Assembly: GCA_905221615.1 (NCBI GenBank)
Contig: CAJNDT010000506.1
Location: 124,001-188,000, forward strand
DNA length: 64,000 nt
DNA from: Symbiodinium sp. CCMP2592
Taxonomy: Eukaryota; Sar; Dinophyceae; Suessiales; Symbiodiniaceae
Reading direction: 5' to 3'
The position numbers and the translations under genes were made by a program. Positions within the stretch are counted from its first letter, which is position 1; every line of letters starts with the position of its first letter. Shown one piece after another: positions 33,925-43,013 of the stretch. Under the pieces are notes generated by a model. The model was not told where the DNA came from. It saw only the letters and a list, made by a program, of their open reading frames with translations, and searched no databases.

Positions 33925-35784
33925 TCACCAAGGAGACTTCTCTCTCTTTCTCTTGCCTCTGAAGCGTGGCCTGCCACCGACCGTGTCGCGGATGGAATCC
34001 ACTTCACGGCTGCTCAGCTGTGCACGCCTGGCTTCGTAAAGAGTGTGAAGAAAGGAAAGCGGCAATTCGGAGTACTGCACTGGGACCCGCAACTCCTCAG
34101 AGAAACGGTCGAAGATTTCGTTGGTTAAATCATCGGCCTCCTGATTTTCGTCCCGTGGACGCCATCCCAAGTTCAACCGCAAGCCGGCCTTCATGAGAAC
34201 ATGGGTGAGCTGCATGTTCACCATGAGCAAGGGCCAGCGCGTTGTAGAACCCTTGCGAGTCAAGCCCTCGTTAGACTTATTATCCGTCTGAGCTAAAACC
34301 TCAACCTTCATCAAACGCCTAGTTGGCCCGGCTTCAAGGTGACCGAAGATGTGCAGTGCGGCCAGCGTGGCCAGCAATTCAGCCGATGCCGAAGCCCACT
34401 GACTGTGACCTTCTGAGTCAAAGAGGTAAGGGGCCTCTGAGGGAGTAAGTCGAAGTGAGAACCATCTGGACTCCTGAGTTGTGCCTGCGCAATCCCAACC
34501 CCCAAGGACCACGTACCCGTCCGCGCACTTTGCATCAGCGCGGAAGGCCACGCCTGCTCTCTTGACCGATCTTGCTGCGGCGACCTTGAACGTCATGTCC
34601 CTGAACGTGAGGTCAAGATATTCAAGAGTAAGGATGACGGTGTCGGGCATCCGAGCGACTGAACTGTCGTTCACCGCTGCCCTCCAGCTGTAAAGCGGCG
34701 CAAGGTGTGCCTTAAGCCAAACCAAAAGCCGAGCAACGAAGCCCAGTCTCCCTAAGAACTCAGCAAACCTGCGAACCGAAACAACAAACTTAGAGGACCG
34801 AGCCTCAGCGATCCATTTCAAGAGCCACTGGCCCCGCGATTCCGAAATTCCAACCCTCTGGTCTGGATAAGAAAGTTCGTAACCCACAAAAGCCGAAGTG
34901 AGCCCACCGCGGAACTTCTTGTATGCGAAAGGTGTGCCAAACATCTCGAAGCATGCTAGCCACATGAGCAAATGATGAAATTTCTCCCTTCCTGCGAAGT
35001 TGGCGTGAACATCATCTACGAAGACGAGGTGATAGAACCACAAGGTCAAAAGAAAGCGCGCGGTGCAGCGGCCGATGATTCCGAACAATCTAGACCAAAG
35101 GAAGGCGGATGATGAAATACCGAACGTTCCTACCTTGTTGTACCAAACGACCGGCGTGTCGTTGCGCACCTTACAGCACAACAAAGGCCAGTCGGCCTCT
35201 CTGACAAGGAACAACCTGTGAGCCGCCGTCACATCGCCGGTGAGGCAAAAGGTGGCTTCCTGACTTTGCTTTGCGCTACGCACAAGGTGAACTACCTCCT
35301 GGGGTCCGGGATTAGATTGCTGATTAAGTAGCCTAATATTACTAATACCATTGTTGACATGCACACCGTGGGTGCCATCGTGTAATGGCCGAGCGGAGCC
35401 GTCTGGTTTAATCAAGGAACCTAAAGAAGCTATCCTAACCCTATCCCGCCCGTACTTTTGCTCAAGAACCGGCAGCGTGGAAGGCGCCATGCGCCCAAGA
35501 GCCTCTTCCTCTGCAAACTTCTTCTCAAGCTGATCCGACGTTTCGTTTGCCGACGAATAGTTCTCGCGATGCCACTCGACATCCGATTCATCGAGCTTGC
35601 GGGACTTGTGTTTGTACTCGTACACCTGTGGCAAGTGAGGCGCGGGGCAGTCATACGATCGCGACCCCGCTGACATAGGAGTCCTCCTGGCAAGAAACGG
35701 CTTTCCAATCTGGGTCCTGCAACAGCCGCGCTGTCGCAGACACAGCATGCAAGAAGAATGGCTGGCCACTCGGCACCACATCAA
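33925..35784 (-). CDS. Element A: reverse transcriptase-RNase H
   Basis: About 619 codons. LTGDVTAAHR (motif A Asp, residue ~184), FGISSSAFLWSRL (motif B-like), LVFVDDVHANF (motif C, FVDD at ~256-258). RNase H follows with AELLATLAALHIFGH, LAQTDNKSNEG and RPRDENQEADDLTN, then a basic tail GKRKREKSPW. The frame overlaps the upstream MTase/2OG frame by about 130 nt and is displaced by +1, so it is probably made by frameshifting, or the shift is a mutation. The first 25 codons are likely not translated. Confidence 0.85.
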   Translation of the reverse strand: MMWCRVASHSSCMLCLRQRGCCRTQIGKPFLARRTPMSAGSRSYDCPAPHLPQVYEYKHKSRKLDESDVEWHRENYSSANETSDQLEKKFAEEEALGRMAPSTLPVLEQKYGRDRVRIASLGSLIKPDGSARPLHDGTHGVHVNNGISNIRLLNQQSNPGPQEVVHLVRSAKQSQEATFCLTGDVTAAHRLFLVREADWPLLCCKVRNDTPVVWYNKVGTFGISSSAFLWSRLFGIIGRCTARFLLTLWFYHLVFVDDVHANFAGREKFHHLLMWLACFEMFGTPFAYKKFRGGLTSAFVGYELSYPDQRVGISESRGQWLLKWIAEARSSKFVVSVRRFAEFLGRLGFVARLLVWLKAHLAPLYSWRAAVNDSSVARMPDTVILTLEYLDLTFRDMTFKVAAARSVKRAGVAFRADAKCADGYVVLGGWDCAGTTQESRWFSLRLTPSEAPYLFDSEGHSQWASASAELLATLAALHIFGHLEAGPTRRLMKVEVLAQTDNKSNEGLTRKGSTTRWPLLMVNMQLTHVLMKAGLRLNLGWRPRDENQEADDLTNEIFDRFSEELRVPVQYSELPLSFLHTLYEARRAQLSSREVDSIRDTVGGRPRFRGKRKREKSPW

Positions 35785-37978
35785 GATCCGTACACTTGCC
35801 TCCCGAAGCAGCCTCTATGCAACTAAACCACTCCTTCCTAAGGACCCTTAACATCTCGGGAGTGAAAGGTGATTCCTTAAGGCGGCCTAGCGCAAGCTCC
35901 ATCGCCGTGCGCTTGATATCAGGCACGACGTCCGCTACAAAGTCTCGAAGCACTTGATGCATGGCAGTGGCGAACTCCAAAGCCTGCTTGGGCAGCAGGC
36001 CCCCCCTGGCTTCCGGAGGCCATCTAGTGGGTGAGCAGAGTCCAAAGCCATCCGTGATCGGCTGAGTTTTGCCATCCCACTCGAGGTTCAAAGGCAGCCC
36101 GATGTTGTGGCACTCCTGATGCTTGAAGGGCTCCGGTCTTTCGACCTCGCCCCCCTCCAGCACCTCCGAATCATCTGACTGGACCGCCTCAAGATCAGCA
36201 CTGTGCTCTTCGCCCGGAAGGACGAAACCATGCCCGCGAAGAAACGCGAGATCCTCATCGCATGCCTGAGTATGCTCCGATACACTGAAAGCTATGATGA
36301 CCAATCTCTTACCTTTCCAGGGCATTGTGAGGTGAAGATCGCGGTAAGCATGTATGTAGGTGGGTGTCTCACTGATCGGAAGAAGGTGACCACTTAAGCG
36401 CTTACCGTCAACAATCTGAACAGACTCCCCATCCTGGGCCTCGACCCAGATCTCTCCTCCTACGAAGTCAGTAACCCCTATTATCCCATTGGGCAAAGGT
36501 GCGTTCCTGGAGTCCTTGTGGGGCTTGGTGCCGGTGTTAAGGTAAAGGCTAATCGTGGTAAAGGGGTGCCCGGGCATGTTGCTACGCACGAAGGATGCCA
36601 ATGCTTCAGTGGAAGCCGGGAAGCCTTTGCACGCGGACCTGAGCCCGATCAGGCCTCCACCCTTCCGGTACAAGCCTGTCGAAAAGCTGCTAGGAACCCA
36701 GTTAGAGGACACCGCCGACCTAGGCGGAGTCTCATGCGGCAGCAGTTTGAAGAGAGCATGGACCTCGGCCCGAGTCGGGGCTCTCGATGAAGAAATGATG
36801 CGTGCGAACTCCTCGGCTTCAATGTGTTTCTTAACCCCCCTAGGTGCTGCCTTCGGTTGCGGTTGCCCCGAAGAGTCTGGCGACGGCAACAAAGTGGAAG
36901 GAGGTGCTTCCGACTCGATCAAGCCAACCGCCTCTACCCTATCTGTAACCGCCTCTACCCTATCGGAAACCACCTGATGCAGCCCCTGCGGCACTTCACA
37001 CAAATCCTGATGCTGCAGCCCCTGCGGCACTTCACACAAATCCTGATGCACCTCCTGCGTCGCCTCGTGGGATTCCTGCATTGGACCTGCCTCACCTGGA
37101 ACGGAGCTGTGCGGCGCTGACCCAAGTCCCCCCTGCGAAGCGGAAGCAAGCACAGCATGCGCAAGCCACTCACACAACAGAGGAGGATAGGCTGCTGATG
37201 ACTCGGTCGCCCAGCGGGAGCCTTCTCGGCCTGCAAGTACTTTGTCGTGTTTCCCGTGCGGGCAGCGTGGCGGCAACGGCCCCACGTAGCGATCGCTGGA
37301 GTCGAAGCGTGGCCATGAAGCAAAAGGCGGAGGCTGCTCGACAAAGGCCTGTAGATTAGTGAGAAGGCGGGTAGGTTTGGAAGTGGGAGCCTCAAAGCTG
37401 CATTGAAAGAATGCAAAAGTGATGGCCTGAGTGGAAACCTGGAGCTCACGCAGAGCTGGTAGCTGCCAAATGGAAGCCGGTAACTCGTGATCCGGCGTCG
37501 CGCCGAGATCCTCCGGGTGCTCCAGGACATACTGCCATGCAAGTTGACATGCCGTCACGGTCTGATCAAGAAAATAATTAGCCTGCTCCACCTGCTGCTT
37601 GTGCAAATTGCTTAACCATGGAAAACCTCTAGGATAAAATGCTGAACGTAGTGGCTTTGGCCCGGGGTGGCGATGCCGGACTCTGGAAAATGTCTCACAA
37701 GGAGGAGAGGCAATGAGGATCCAATCCCCTTCGCCAAGCAATTGAAAGATGTGCTGCCACAAGCCTTCCTTAGTCAAGTCATGCTCCGTGGAGCGCTGAA
37801 GATCGAACTGAAGAAGATTAGTGACATTGCCCAACGACTGAAGGTAAGAGCCCACATCACCTTTGCGATGGGGCCCCGCGAAAATGTAGAGCACACGAAG
37901 CCCGCTCGGACTGTACAGCTGAGGCTGGTATGCGATGTGATCTGATGTCTCAATGGTAGAAACCGAATCATGCGATAG
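35651..37978 (-). CDS. Element A: SPPC methyltransferase-like and TET/JBP-like dioxygenase fusion
   Basis: Residues numbered from a GTG at 37,894, although the frame is open back to the Gag stop. N-terminal part: LYIFAGPHRKGD (cofactor-loop-like) and LIASPPCETFSR (P-P-C at ~64-66), similar to the PC motif of cytosine methyltransferases. Central linker with short tandem repeats (~285-325). C-terminal part: YLNTGTKPHKDSRN (HxD, ~459-461), FVGGEIWVE, and YRDLHLTMPWKGKRLVIIAF (distal His ~521, basic residue ~530). That is the Fe(II)/2-oxoglutarate site pattern of the TET/JBP class, which oxidises methylated bases in known members. Activity and substrate here are unproven. Confidence 0.75.
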   Translation of the reverse strand, partial: LSHDSVSTIETSDHIAYQPQLYSPSGLRVLYIFAGPHRKGDVGSYLQSLGNVTNLLQFDLQRSTEHDLTKEGLWQHIFQLLGEGDWILIASPPCETFSRVRHRHPGPKPLRSAFYPRGFPWLSNLHKQQVEQANYFLDQTVTACQLAWQYVLEHPEDLGATPDHELPASIWQLPALRELQVSTQAITFAFFQCSFEAPTSKPTRLLTNLQAFVEQPPPFASWPRFDSSDRYVGPLPPRCPHGKHDKVLAGREGSRWATESSAAYPPLLCEWLAHAVLASASQGGLGSAPHSSVPGEAGPMQESHEATQEVHQDLCEVPQGLQHQDLCEVPQGLHQVVSDRVEAVTDRVEAVGLIESEAPPSTLLPSPDSSGQPQPKAAPRGVKKHIEAEEFARIISSSRAPTRAEVHALFKLLPHETPPRSAVSSNWVPSSFSTGLYRKGGGLIGLRSACKGFPASTEALASFVRSNMPGHPFTTISLYLNTGTKPHKDSRNAPLPNGIIGVTDFVGGEIWVEAQDGESVQIVDGKRLSGHLLPISETPTYIHAYRDLHLTMPWKGKRLVIIAFSVSEHTQACDEDLAFLRGHGFVLPGEEHSADLEAVQSDDSEVLEGGEVERPEPFKHQECHNIGLPLNLEWDGKTQPITDGFGLCSPTRWPPEARGGLLPKQALEFATAMHQVLRDFVADVVPDIKRTAMELALGRLKESPFTPEMLRVLRKEWFSCIEAASGGKCTDLDVVPSGQPFFLHAVSATARLLQDPDWKAVSCQEDSYVSGVAIV
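36974..37042 (-). repeat. Tandem repeat in linker of the fusion protein
   Basis: Two copies of about 33-36 nt encode QDLCEVPQGL twice. A nearby 24-nt duplication encodes DRVEAV twice. The repeats lie between the methyltransferase-like and dioxygenase domains. Confidence 0.8.
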
Positions 37979-37987
37979 TCACTCCTT
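37973..37987 (-). promoter_or_regulatory. UGA-CUA stop-codon readthrough context
   Basis: The Gag frame ends AAG GAG TGA CTA TCG. The stop is at 37,981-37,979 and the same frame stays open into the methyltransferase-like domain. UGA followed by CUA is a documented leaky context in some viral and cellular genes. Readthrough is inferred, not shown. Confidence 0.55.
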
Positions 37988-39238
37988 GGGCTTGCCGGTC
38001 TTAAGCTTATGCTCGGTCGCTGAGTGGGGCTGATAACAGCCCTTGACCCGGCACACGTGCAAGCGTTCGCATGAAGGATTGGTGCAGCCCTGCGAGTTGA
38101 ATGCAAAGCAGATGTCGCGGCCTTCCGGCGTGCGCCAAACCAACTGAAGGCCCTTAAGTGCCGGGTCCGAGGGGCTTTTGCCGTTCTTGCCCCCCTTGGA
38201 GTCTTTGCCCTTGCCGCCCTTTCCTGTCTTGCCTCCGTCCTTGCCGTCCTTGCCCTTGCCCTTGCCTTTGTGCCACTTGCGTGGTCGCTCAATGATGGAC
38301 AAGGCGAGCGGCGTCGTGAAGTAGGTCTCCTTAAGCTCCGCTGAAGAAATGACTGAAGCCAGAGCGCCTGCCAGAGTATAACCCTGATCATTGACCAGAC
38401 GGAAAGCCTCCTTGCGCAACCGGTGCTCATAGGCCAAGACTACTTCCCAAGGTGGCGAAAGTGAAGGCACATCGGCTGGCTGATGAGAAGTAGGCACTGT
38501 GAGCTGCGCGACCTTTTCGCCAAGGATGTAGTTCACGAAGTGGTCGAAGTCAGACAGCTTGAGATCCTGAAGCCACTGCTTGGATTTAAAGCGGGATGCC
38601 ATGCACAGCCATGTGAAAGCTTCCACGCGAAGGACCTTGCGATAAGCTTCTGTAGTAGTCGGGAGCTCACTCTTGGATTTGTGCTGAGTAATATGAATTC
38701 GCCCCGAAGCGTCAAGGCTGGACTGGATGCTCGTGGTGAGCGTGTTCTTCTTCGAAGTTATGGCATCCAAGGTTGAAGCCTGGGGCTCATTGGCTTCGCA
38801 CTCCTCGCACTTGAGAGCGAGGTACTCAGACGATGGAGTCTCCGACTCTCCCAGCTGCCCGTGAACGGCCGCTACCGCCTTGAGCATGGCTTGCCTCTCT
38901 GTGACTTGCAAGATTCGCGGCTGGCCTAACACTTTCGCCTCTGCTCGCGTTTCCGTCTCTTTGCTGATTACGTCGCGTGCAAGTTCCCATGCAGCGACGA
39001 CCCCCGCGATTTGTTGCCGCCCTTCAGCAGCCCCATCATCAAAACCAAAGTCCGCCTTCCCAGCAGCCCGAGCTTCCGGCCGGGAATCGGCGATTGCCTG
39101 GAATCGCCTAAGTGTTGTATGTCGTTGCACAATGCGATACTGGGCATCCAGAGACAAGCCAGCTTCTCCGAGCACAAACTGCAAGTCGCTATCTGCTTTG
39201 GTTATGAGCTCGCGCTTCTCGGCATCTGTGGCGGCCAT
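37979..39238 (-). CDS. Element A: Gag-like protein with CCCH finger
   Basis: 419 codons. The N-terminal half is mostly helical (KADSDLQFVLGEAGLSLDAQ). A Lys/Gly-rich stretch (HKGKGKGKDGKDGGKTGKGG) precedes zinc-binding Cys/His: CFAFNSQGCTNPSCERLH (C-x7-C-x4-C-x3-H), then CRVKGCYQPHSATEH. A basic spacer plus CCCH finger suits an RNA-binding nucleocapsid role. It lies one stop codon upstream of the next frame. Confidence 0.75.
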   Translation of the reverse strand: MAATDAEKRELITKADSDLQFVLGEAGLSLDAQYRIVQRHTTLRRFQAIADSRPEARAAGKADFGFDDGAAEGRQQIAGVVAAWELARDVISKETETRAEAKVLGQPRILQVTERQAMLKAVAAVHGQLGESETPSSEYLALKCEECEANEPQASTLDAITSKKNTLTTSIQSSLDASGRIHITQHKSKSELPTTTEAYRKVLRVEAFTWLCMASRFKSKQWLQDLKLSDFDHFVNYILGEKVAQLTVPTSHQPADVPSLSPPWEVVLAYEHRLRKEAFRLVNDQGYTLAGALASVISSAELKETYFTTPLALSIIERPRKWHKGKGKGKDGKDGGKTGKGGKGKDSKGGKNGKSPSDPALKGLQLVWRTPEGRDICFAFNSQGCTNPSCERLHVCRVKGCYQPHSATEHKLKTGKPKE

Positions 39239-39464
39239 TGCGACAACAGTAACTAACTCCAGCTACTCCTGATGCGAAGGCCGCGCCCCGGCCTGTGGCC
39301 CTGTAGGACTTGGATTGCTAGCCGCCCTGAGGCCTTTAGCTGCACTGCGATGTGTCCACCCGTCGCCCTGAGGCCTGTGACAGGATGCAGAATCCGTCGG
39401 CACCTCACGGCCTGCGCCGAGTGAGACTTCCTCCTGCTTGAACAGCGCCAGCACGTGCACTTAA

Positions 39465-39562
39465 TCAGCATGAACTGTTATCGCGAATCCACTTCAAGAC
39501 GCCCTGAGAAAAGTCAGCATGGACTGTTATCGTGGATCTACTTCAAGGCGCCCTTGCATAAG
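39465..39562. repeat. 49-bp tandem repeat between recombinase and Gag
   Basis: Two copies of a unit beginning TCAGCATG[AG]ACTGTTATC. They lie in the 400-bp gap between the recombinase stop and the Gag start. Confidence 0.85.
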
Positions 39563-39635
39563 CAACTCATGCCAACTTCTGGCTAGGACTTGCAGGGCAC
39601 AGCCTATGCACAGCAGTCGAAAGCATCTTTTGCCT

Positions 39636-41690
39636 TCACATCGACTCGCTCCCACTGTCACTGCTGGAGGGGTCTGATTCCTCCTCTCCGGCCTGAGCCT
39701 TCATTCTTGCTTTGCAATCTTTGCAAATGTTATCGACGTCCTCCGCGCCGACATGATTGACAAATTTTACATCGTAACAATTCTCAGGTTTGACATAGCA
39801 GCCCAACATGTGCAAACGCCTCAGGCCTGTGGTGCGAGAGGTAACGATGAAGTAATTCCCCCGGCTGCCTGGCATCGAGACCTGCTCGACCGGAGAAGGT
39901 GGTGCCGCAACACCCACTTCCAATGCCAGAGTTGGCCACGATCCGCCCAAGCCTTTGGATCCCTCGAGGAGGGTGTGACGGCGACGAACCTGAGATTCGC
40001 TCTCCCCCGCCTTAGCTGCATAGTCCGTCAAAGCCTTGATGGAATCCACCTCGATGTAGTGCTTAGGCTGTCCGGTGACAAGAGAACAAGCAATGTGACT
40101 CTGGAGACGATGCACAACCTGCCTAGAAGTGCGAATGTAGGTTGCAGAACCTTCGCCACCTACCTTCCAGCGACCCAGATAATCAAGCTCCCTGGGGTCG
40201 ACATCGATGGCCGCTCCGACCGAACTAAGGAAGTTCCTCGCAGAATGGCCCGTAAAATGACTGGAAGTGTATCCTGGGAGCAGCGGACGCTGATCATTGG
40301 CCTTCCAGGTGCGCCCCTCACGCTTGGGCGTCTTCAACTCACTGAGAACTTTGCGGAAGTAAAGGGCCACCGTGGAGGAAGGCACCGACTTCTCAAGGGG
40401 TTCCGTGAAACCTTCATTGGCCTTCAAAACCAAATAATCCCTCTCAAAATCGAAATCCTTCCAAAGTGCATATCCGACCTTCAGCCAATCATGCCCTGTC
40501 AGAGAGATACTCCGTTCCACGAAGACCTTGACGGTGTGGGTCCTTTTGTCGGGCCCTGTAGTCTTGGACCGCGCGAGATCAATGCTAAGCCCTCGCTCGT
40601 CCAGAAGCATGGTCTGCGGCAGGAGCCCCTGAACATCATCAGCCCGAAGCGATCCCCAAACCATCAATAAGCAAACAAAGCCCAATGCTCTCAAGTAACT
40701 AGGCTCCCCAGGCGTGCAAACGAAGATCTCACATGCGAGGATGATAGCAACGGTGAGCATGCTGGCTGGCTGCTCCGGCGGTGCCGCCGAAACCAAATCG
40801 GCTGTGTAACTTTTGAGCTGCGCCTGCCATGTGGGATCCTGAGATATCTGCTGCGTGGACGGCACGCGCCCTACACCCTCAATTACACTGAGAGAGGCTT
40901 GCAGGCTTTCGAGAACTGTCTTTCCACATCCTTCCTGGAATCGTTCATTGGCATAATCTAGCACATCAGCTACCCCTTCCGGATAACTTCTGCCACGGCT
41001 ATAAAGCAACCATTCCCGAAACTTATCCCAAGCCCTAAAGCGATTCCTCAATGTCTTGGATCGACGGGTCCCGAACAGCCGTGGCCAGGCTTCCTCGGCA
41101 TTGCTGACCCCTGCAAGCACCTTGCACACCGGCAGTTGCGCCTCCTGCATGATGGCTGCAAGACGCAATGCATACTCCTGCCGAAGTCGTATCTCTTCAG
41201 TGGCCCTGGCACCGCGATCTACGACCCTATCAGTAGCTAACTTCCGCTTGCGAAGAACCGGAAGCAACGCAAGTGGACTCTGAAGTGCGATCTGATTGTA
41301 ATGCTCATGCAAGCTAAGGCCAGTTCCCGGGACACTGGGCAAGCACTCTGTCAAGCGCCTCCTTGCTTCCCTGCGCCCACTCGCAACTGTGCGGGCATTG
41401 TCTGCATGCCATTCAAGAAGTGCATCCGCAATCAACTGCAGGCTACTTTCAAGAAGCGTGTTATCGCAAGCCCTAAGCAATGATACAAGCTCTTCCCTCG
41501 TGTCGAATGAGGCATACAATTTCTCAGGCGTGCTAAACCACTCTTCAAGGCGGTTGCGGTATGGTGGCACTAAAGCGGGCCATCCGAGTCCTGTGCCACT
41601 CATGGCCGACCATGGGCCGCAGGGCCACCCTTCTACCGCTTTCGTAGTCCTAAGGTAAGGAGCTACCGTGAAACTAAGCTGCCCAGTCAT
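39636..41690 (-). CDS. Element A: tyrosine recombinase
   Basis: 684 codons. Catalytic set present: WGSLRADD (Arg ~349), TGHSARNF (HxxR, ~482-485), LGRWKVGG (Trp ~508) and ATYIR (nucleophile Tyr ~518), about 10 residues apart as in the family. The N-terminal region (RFRAWDKFREWLLYSRGRSY) fits a core-binding domain. The tail has CKDCKARMKAQ and an acidic Ser-rich end. In YR retroelements this enzyme integrates the circular DNA copy. The frame is intact with no internal stop. Confidence 0.85.
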   Translation of the reverse strand: MTGQLSFTVAPYLRTTKAVEGWPCGPWSAMSGTGLGWPALVPPYRNRLEEWFSTPEKLYASFDTREELVSLLRACDNTLLESSLQLIADALLEWHADNARTVASGRREARRRLTECLPSVPGTGLSLHEHYNQIALQSPLALLPVLRKRKLATDRVVDRGARATEEIRLRQEYALRLAAIMQEAQLPVCKVLAGVSNAEEAWPRLFGTRRSKTLRNRFRAWDKFREWLLYSRGRSYPEGVADVLDYANERFQEGCGKTVLESLQASLSVIEGVGRVPSTQQISQDPTWQAQLKSYTADLVSAAPPEQPASMLTVAIILACEIFVCTPGEPSYLRALGFVCLLMVWGSLRADDVQGLLPQTMLLDERGLSIDLARSKTTGPDKRTHTVKVFVERSISLTGHDWLKVGYALWKDFDFERDYLVLKANEGFTEPLEKSVPSSTVALYFRKVLSELKTPKREGRTWKANDQRPLLPGYTSSHFTGHSARNFLSSVGAAIDVDPRELDYLGRWKVGGEGSATYIRTSRQVVHRLQSHIACSLVTGQPKHYIEVDSIKALTDYAAKAGESESQVRRRHTLLEGSKGLGGSWPTLALEVGVAAPPSPVEQVSMPGSRGNYFIVTSRTTGLRRLHMLGCYVKPENCYDVKFVNHVGAEDVDNICKDCKARMKAQAGEEESDPSSSDSGSESM

Positions 41691-41980
41691 GCGTCACAAC
41701 GATGCTTGTGAATGCTAGCCCCATACAATCAAAATTTTCCCTGCTCCTGAGCCTGAGCTCTGCGTCCATGATAAGCATTGAGATTGTGCGCGCACTCAGC
41801 TTCTGGCTCAATTCTGAAAAGCGCACGATGCGTGAAATAAAATAGAAACTCAAAACTGCTAGATAAAACTTTTCTCTTTGAAACTGCGGAGATCTTCGAG
41901 TTGGTCTAGTCGAGGGAACTCCTCCTACCCACAGAGACACCCCGCCCCGCCCACCCAAAACGTTTACTCTAAACAGCGCC

Positions 41981-42684
41981 GCCGGGCAAGCCCGGCAGGG
42001 CAAGGTGATGTCCGCGGCGCCCCGGACGAACTGGTGCCACACAGCGACGCCTGCACCCCCAGCACTTAAGTGGCGCTTACAGCCTCCATCAAATTGCACG
42101 TATAGCACGTCAGCAGGATACTGCCGCACATGGGCAGTCAAGTAAGCTCCAGCAGGGATACTGCAGAGAGCCGTGACAAATGCATGTATACGACCGCAGG
42201 AGCAAGGGCGATGCTCAACCCGCACATTGGGTTGCGAGGCATCATGCGCAAGATAAAGCAGGCCAACCTCAAGGGCGTGCGCGTCGAGCACTGCGACCTG
42301 GGACCCCTCGGCAAATTCGATGGTAGTGCAGACAGCGTGCTGCTGACCCGTGGCACGACGGCGCTCCCTAGAGAAGGCATCCACCGCAGACACTCGAAGG
42401 CCGCGTGAGAAGAGGCAGCCGCTTTGGGGGGCATTCCGAAGACACTCCGGCGGAGGGCCAAACACTGACCGATACCTCGACGTCGCACCCCAGTATGTGG
42501 CACTAGCGATGGCAACGGCATGACACAAAGGCCCCCGCTCGGAGGTCCCATTAGGCGGGGACCATCCCGGGGCCCACATGGCGCCAAGCTCACGAAGATA
42601 TCGGCGAGCTGACGCAATGAGTTCCAGCGATGTGGCAGCATGCTTTCCAGTGGGCAACCGAGCCCAAGCAGCCGTGCGGAACAA
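41981..42684 (-). pseudogene. Element B: RNase H, first half, and preceding linker
   Basis: The minus strand encodes a linker (FSRERRRATGQQHAVCTTIE, PCSCGRIHAFVTALCSIPAG) then VLYVQFDGGCKRHLSAGGAG and VAVWHQFVRGAADITLPCRA. QFDGG is the first catalytic Asp strand of RNase H. The frame reads PAALF and then runs into element A sequence. The continuation FLNTTVTENSSLP is at 33,566. Confidence 0.7.
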
Positions 42685-43013
42685 GCCAGCACCGGGCAGT
42701 CAAGAAGCCAGTGCCGAACGGAGTTTTCAGCCCCTCCACACAGCAGGCACGGGTGCTCAAGGTAGTGCGCCGCTGGCAAAATCGCACCGATGCGCCGGGG
42801 CGTAGGAGAGACTTCATCACAAGGCGCTTCCCACCACTCATCGCCGTCATCAAGCAAATAGGGGGCAAGAGCCTCAACACGACACCTGAACCACGACTTA
42901 TGTTCCGTCCAGCCGAGAACTTGGAGGCAACCCCGGCAGTAGCTGCCCTGGGCCGAATGGCCTAAACGACGCAGGCTTTCTTTGGGGGGTAGATTTGACG
43001 GCACCGTGCACAA
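42520..43013 (-). pseudogene. Element B: zinc-knuckle region after RT
   Basis: LRRLGHSAQGSYCRGC, GAILPAAHYLEHPCLLCGGA and ENSVRHWLLDCPVLACS give a CxxC..H..C finger like the zf-RVT of many LINEs, between RT and RNase H. The frame is lost near 42.53 kb and the next section continues in another frame from 42,684. Confidence 0.6.

Larger units (their letters stand above)
33567..41980 (-). mobile_element. Element A: YR-type retroelement with methyltransferase-like and 2OG-Fe(II) domains
   Basis: About 8.4 kb on the minus strand. Gene order 5' to 3': tyrosine recombinase, Gag with CCCH finger, MTase-like/2OG-Fe(II) protein, RT-RNase H. It sits inside the RNase H domain of element B. GGCGCTGT occurs at both boundaries in inverted orientation (33,567-33,574 plus; 41,973-41,980 minus), but the left copy may be host sequence, so terminal repeats are only tentative. 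YR plus RT-RNase H is the hallmark of DIRS-like elements; placing YR ahead of Gag is unusual. The open frames are much longer than in element B, so A is younger. Confidence 0.7.

Noticed and set aside
39753-40670. 305-codon plus-strand open frame
   Set aside because: Lies wholly antisense to the intact tyrosine recombinase and shows no domain.
41973-41996. GCCGGGC-AA-GCCCGGC hairpin as a terminator or element end
   Set aside because: It is coding sequence of the element B RNase H region and is GC palindromic by chance of codon use; no support as a signal.
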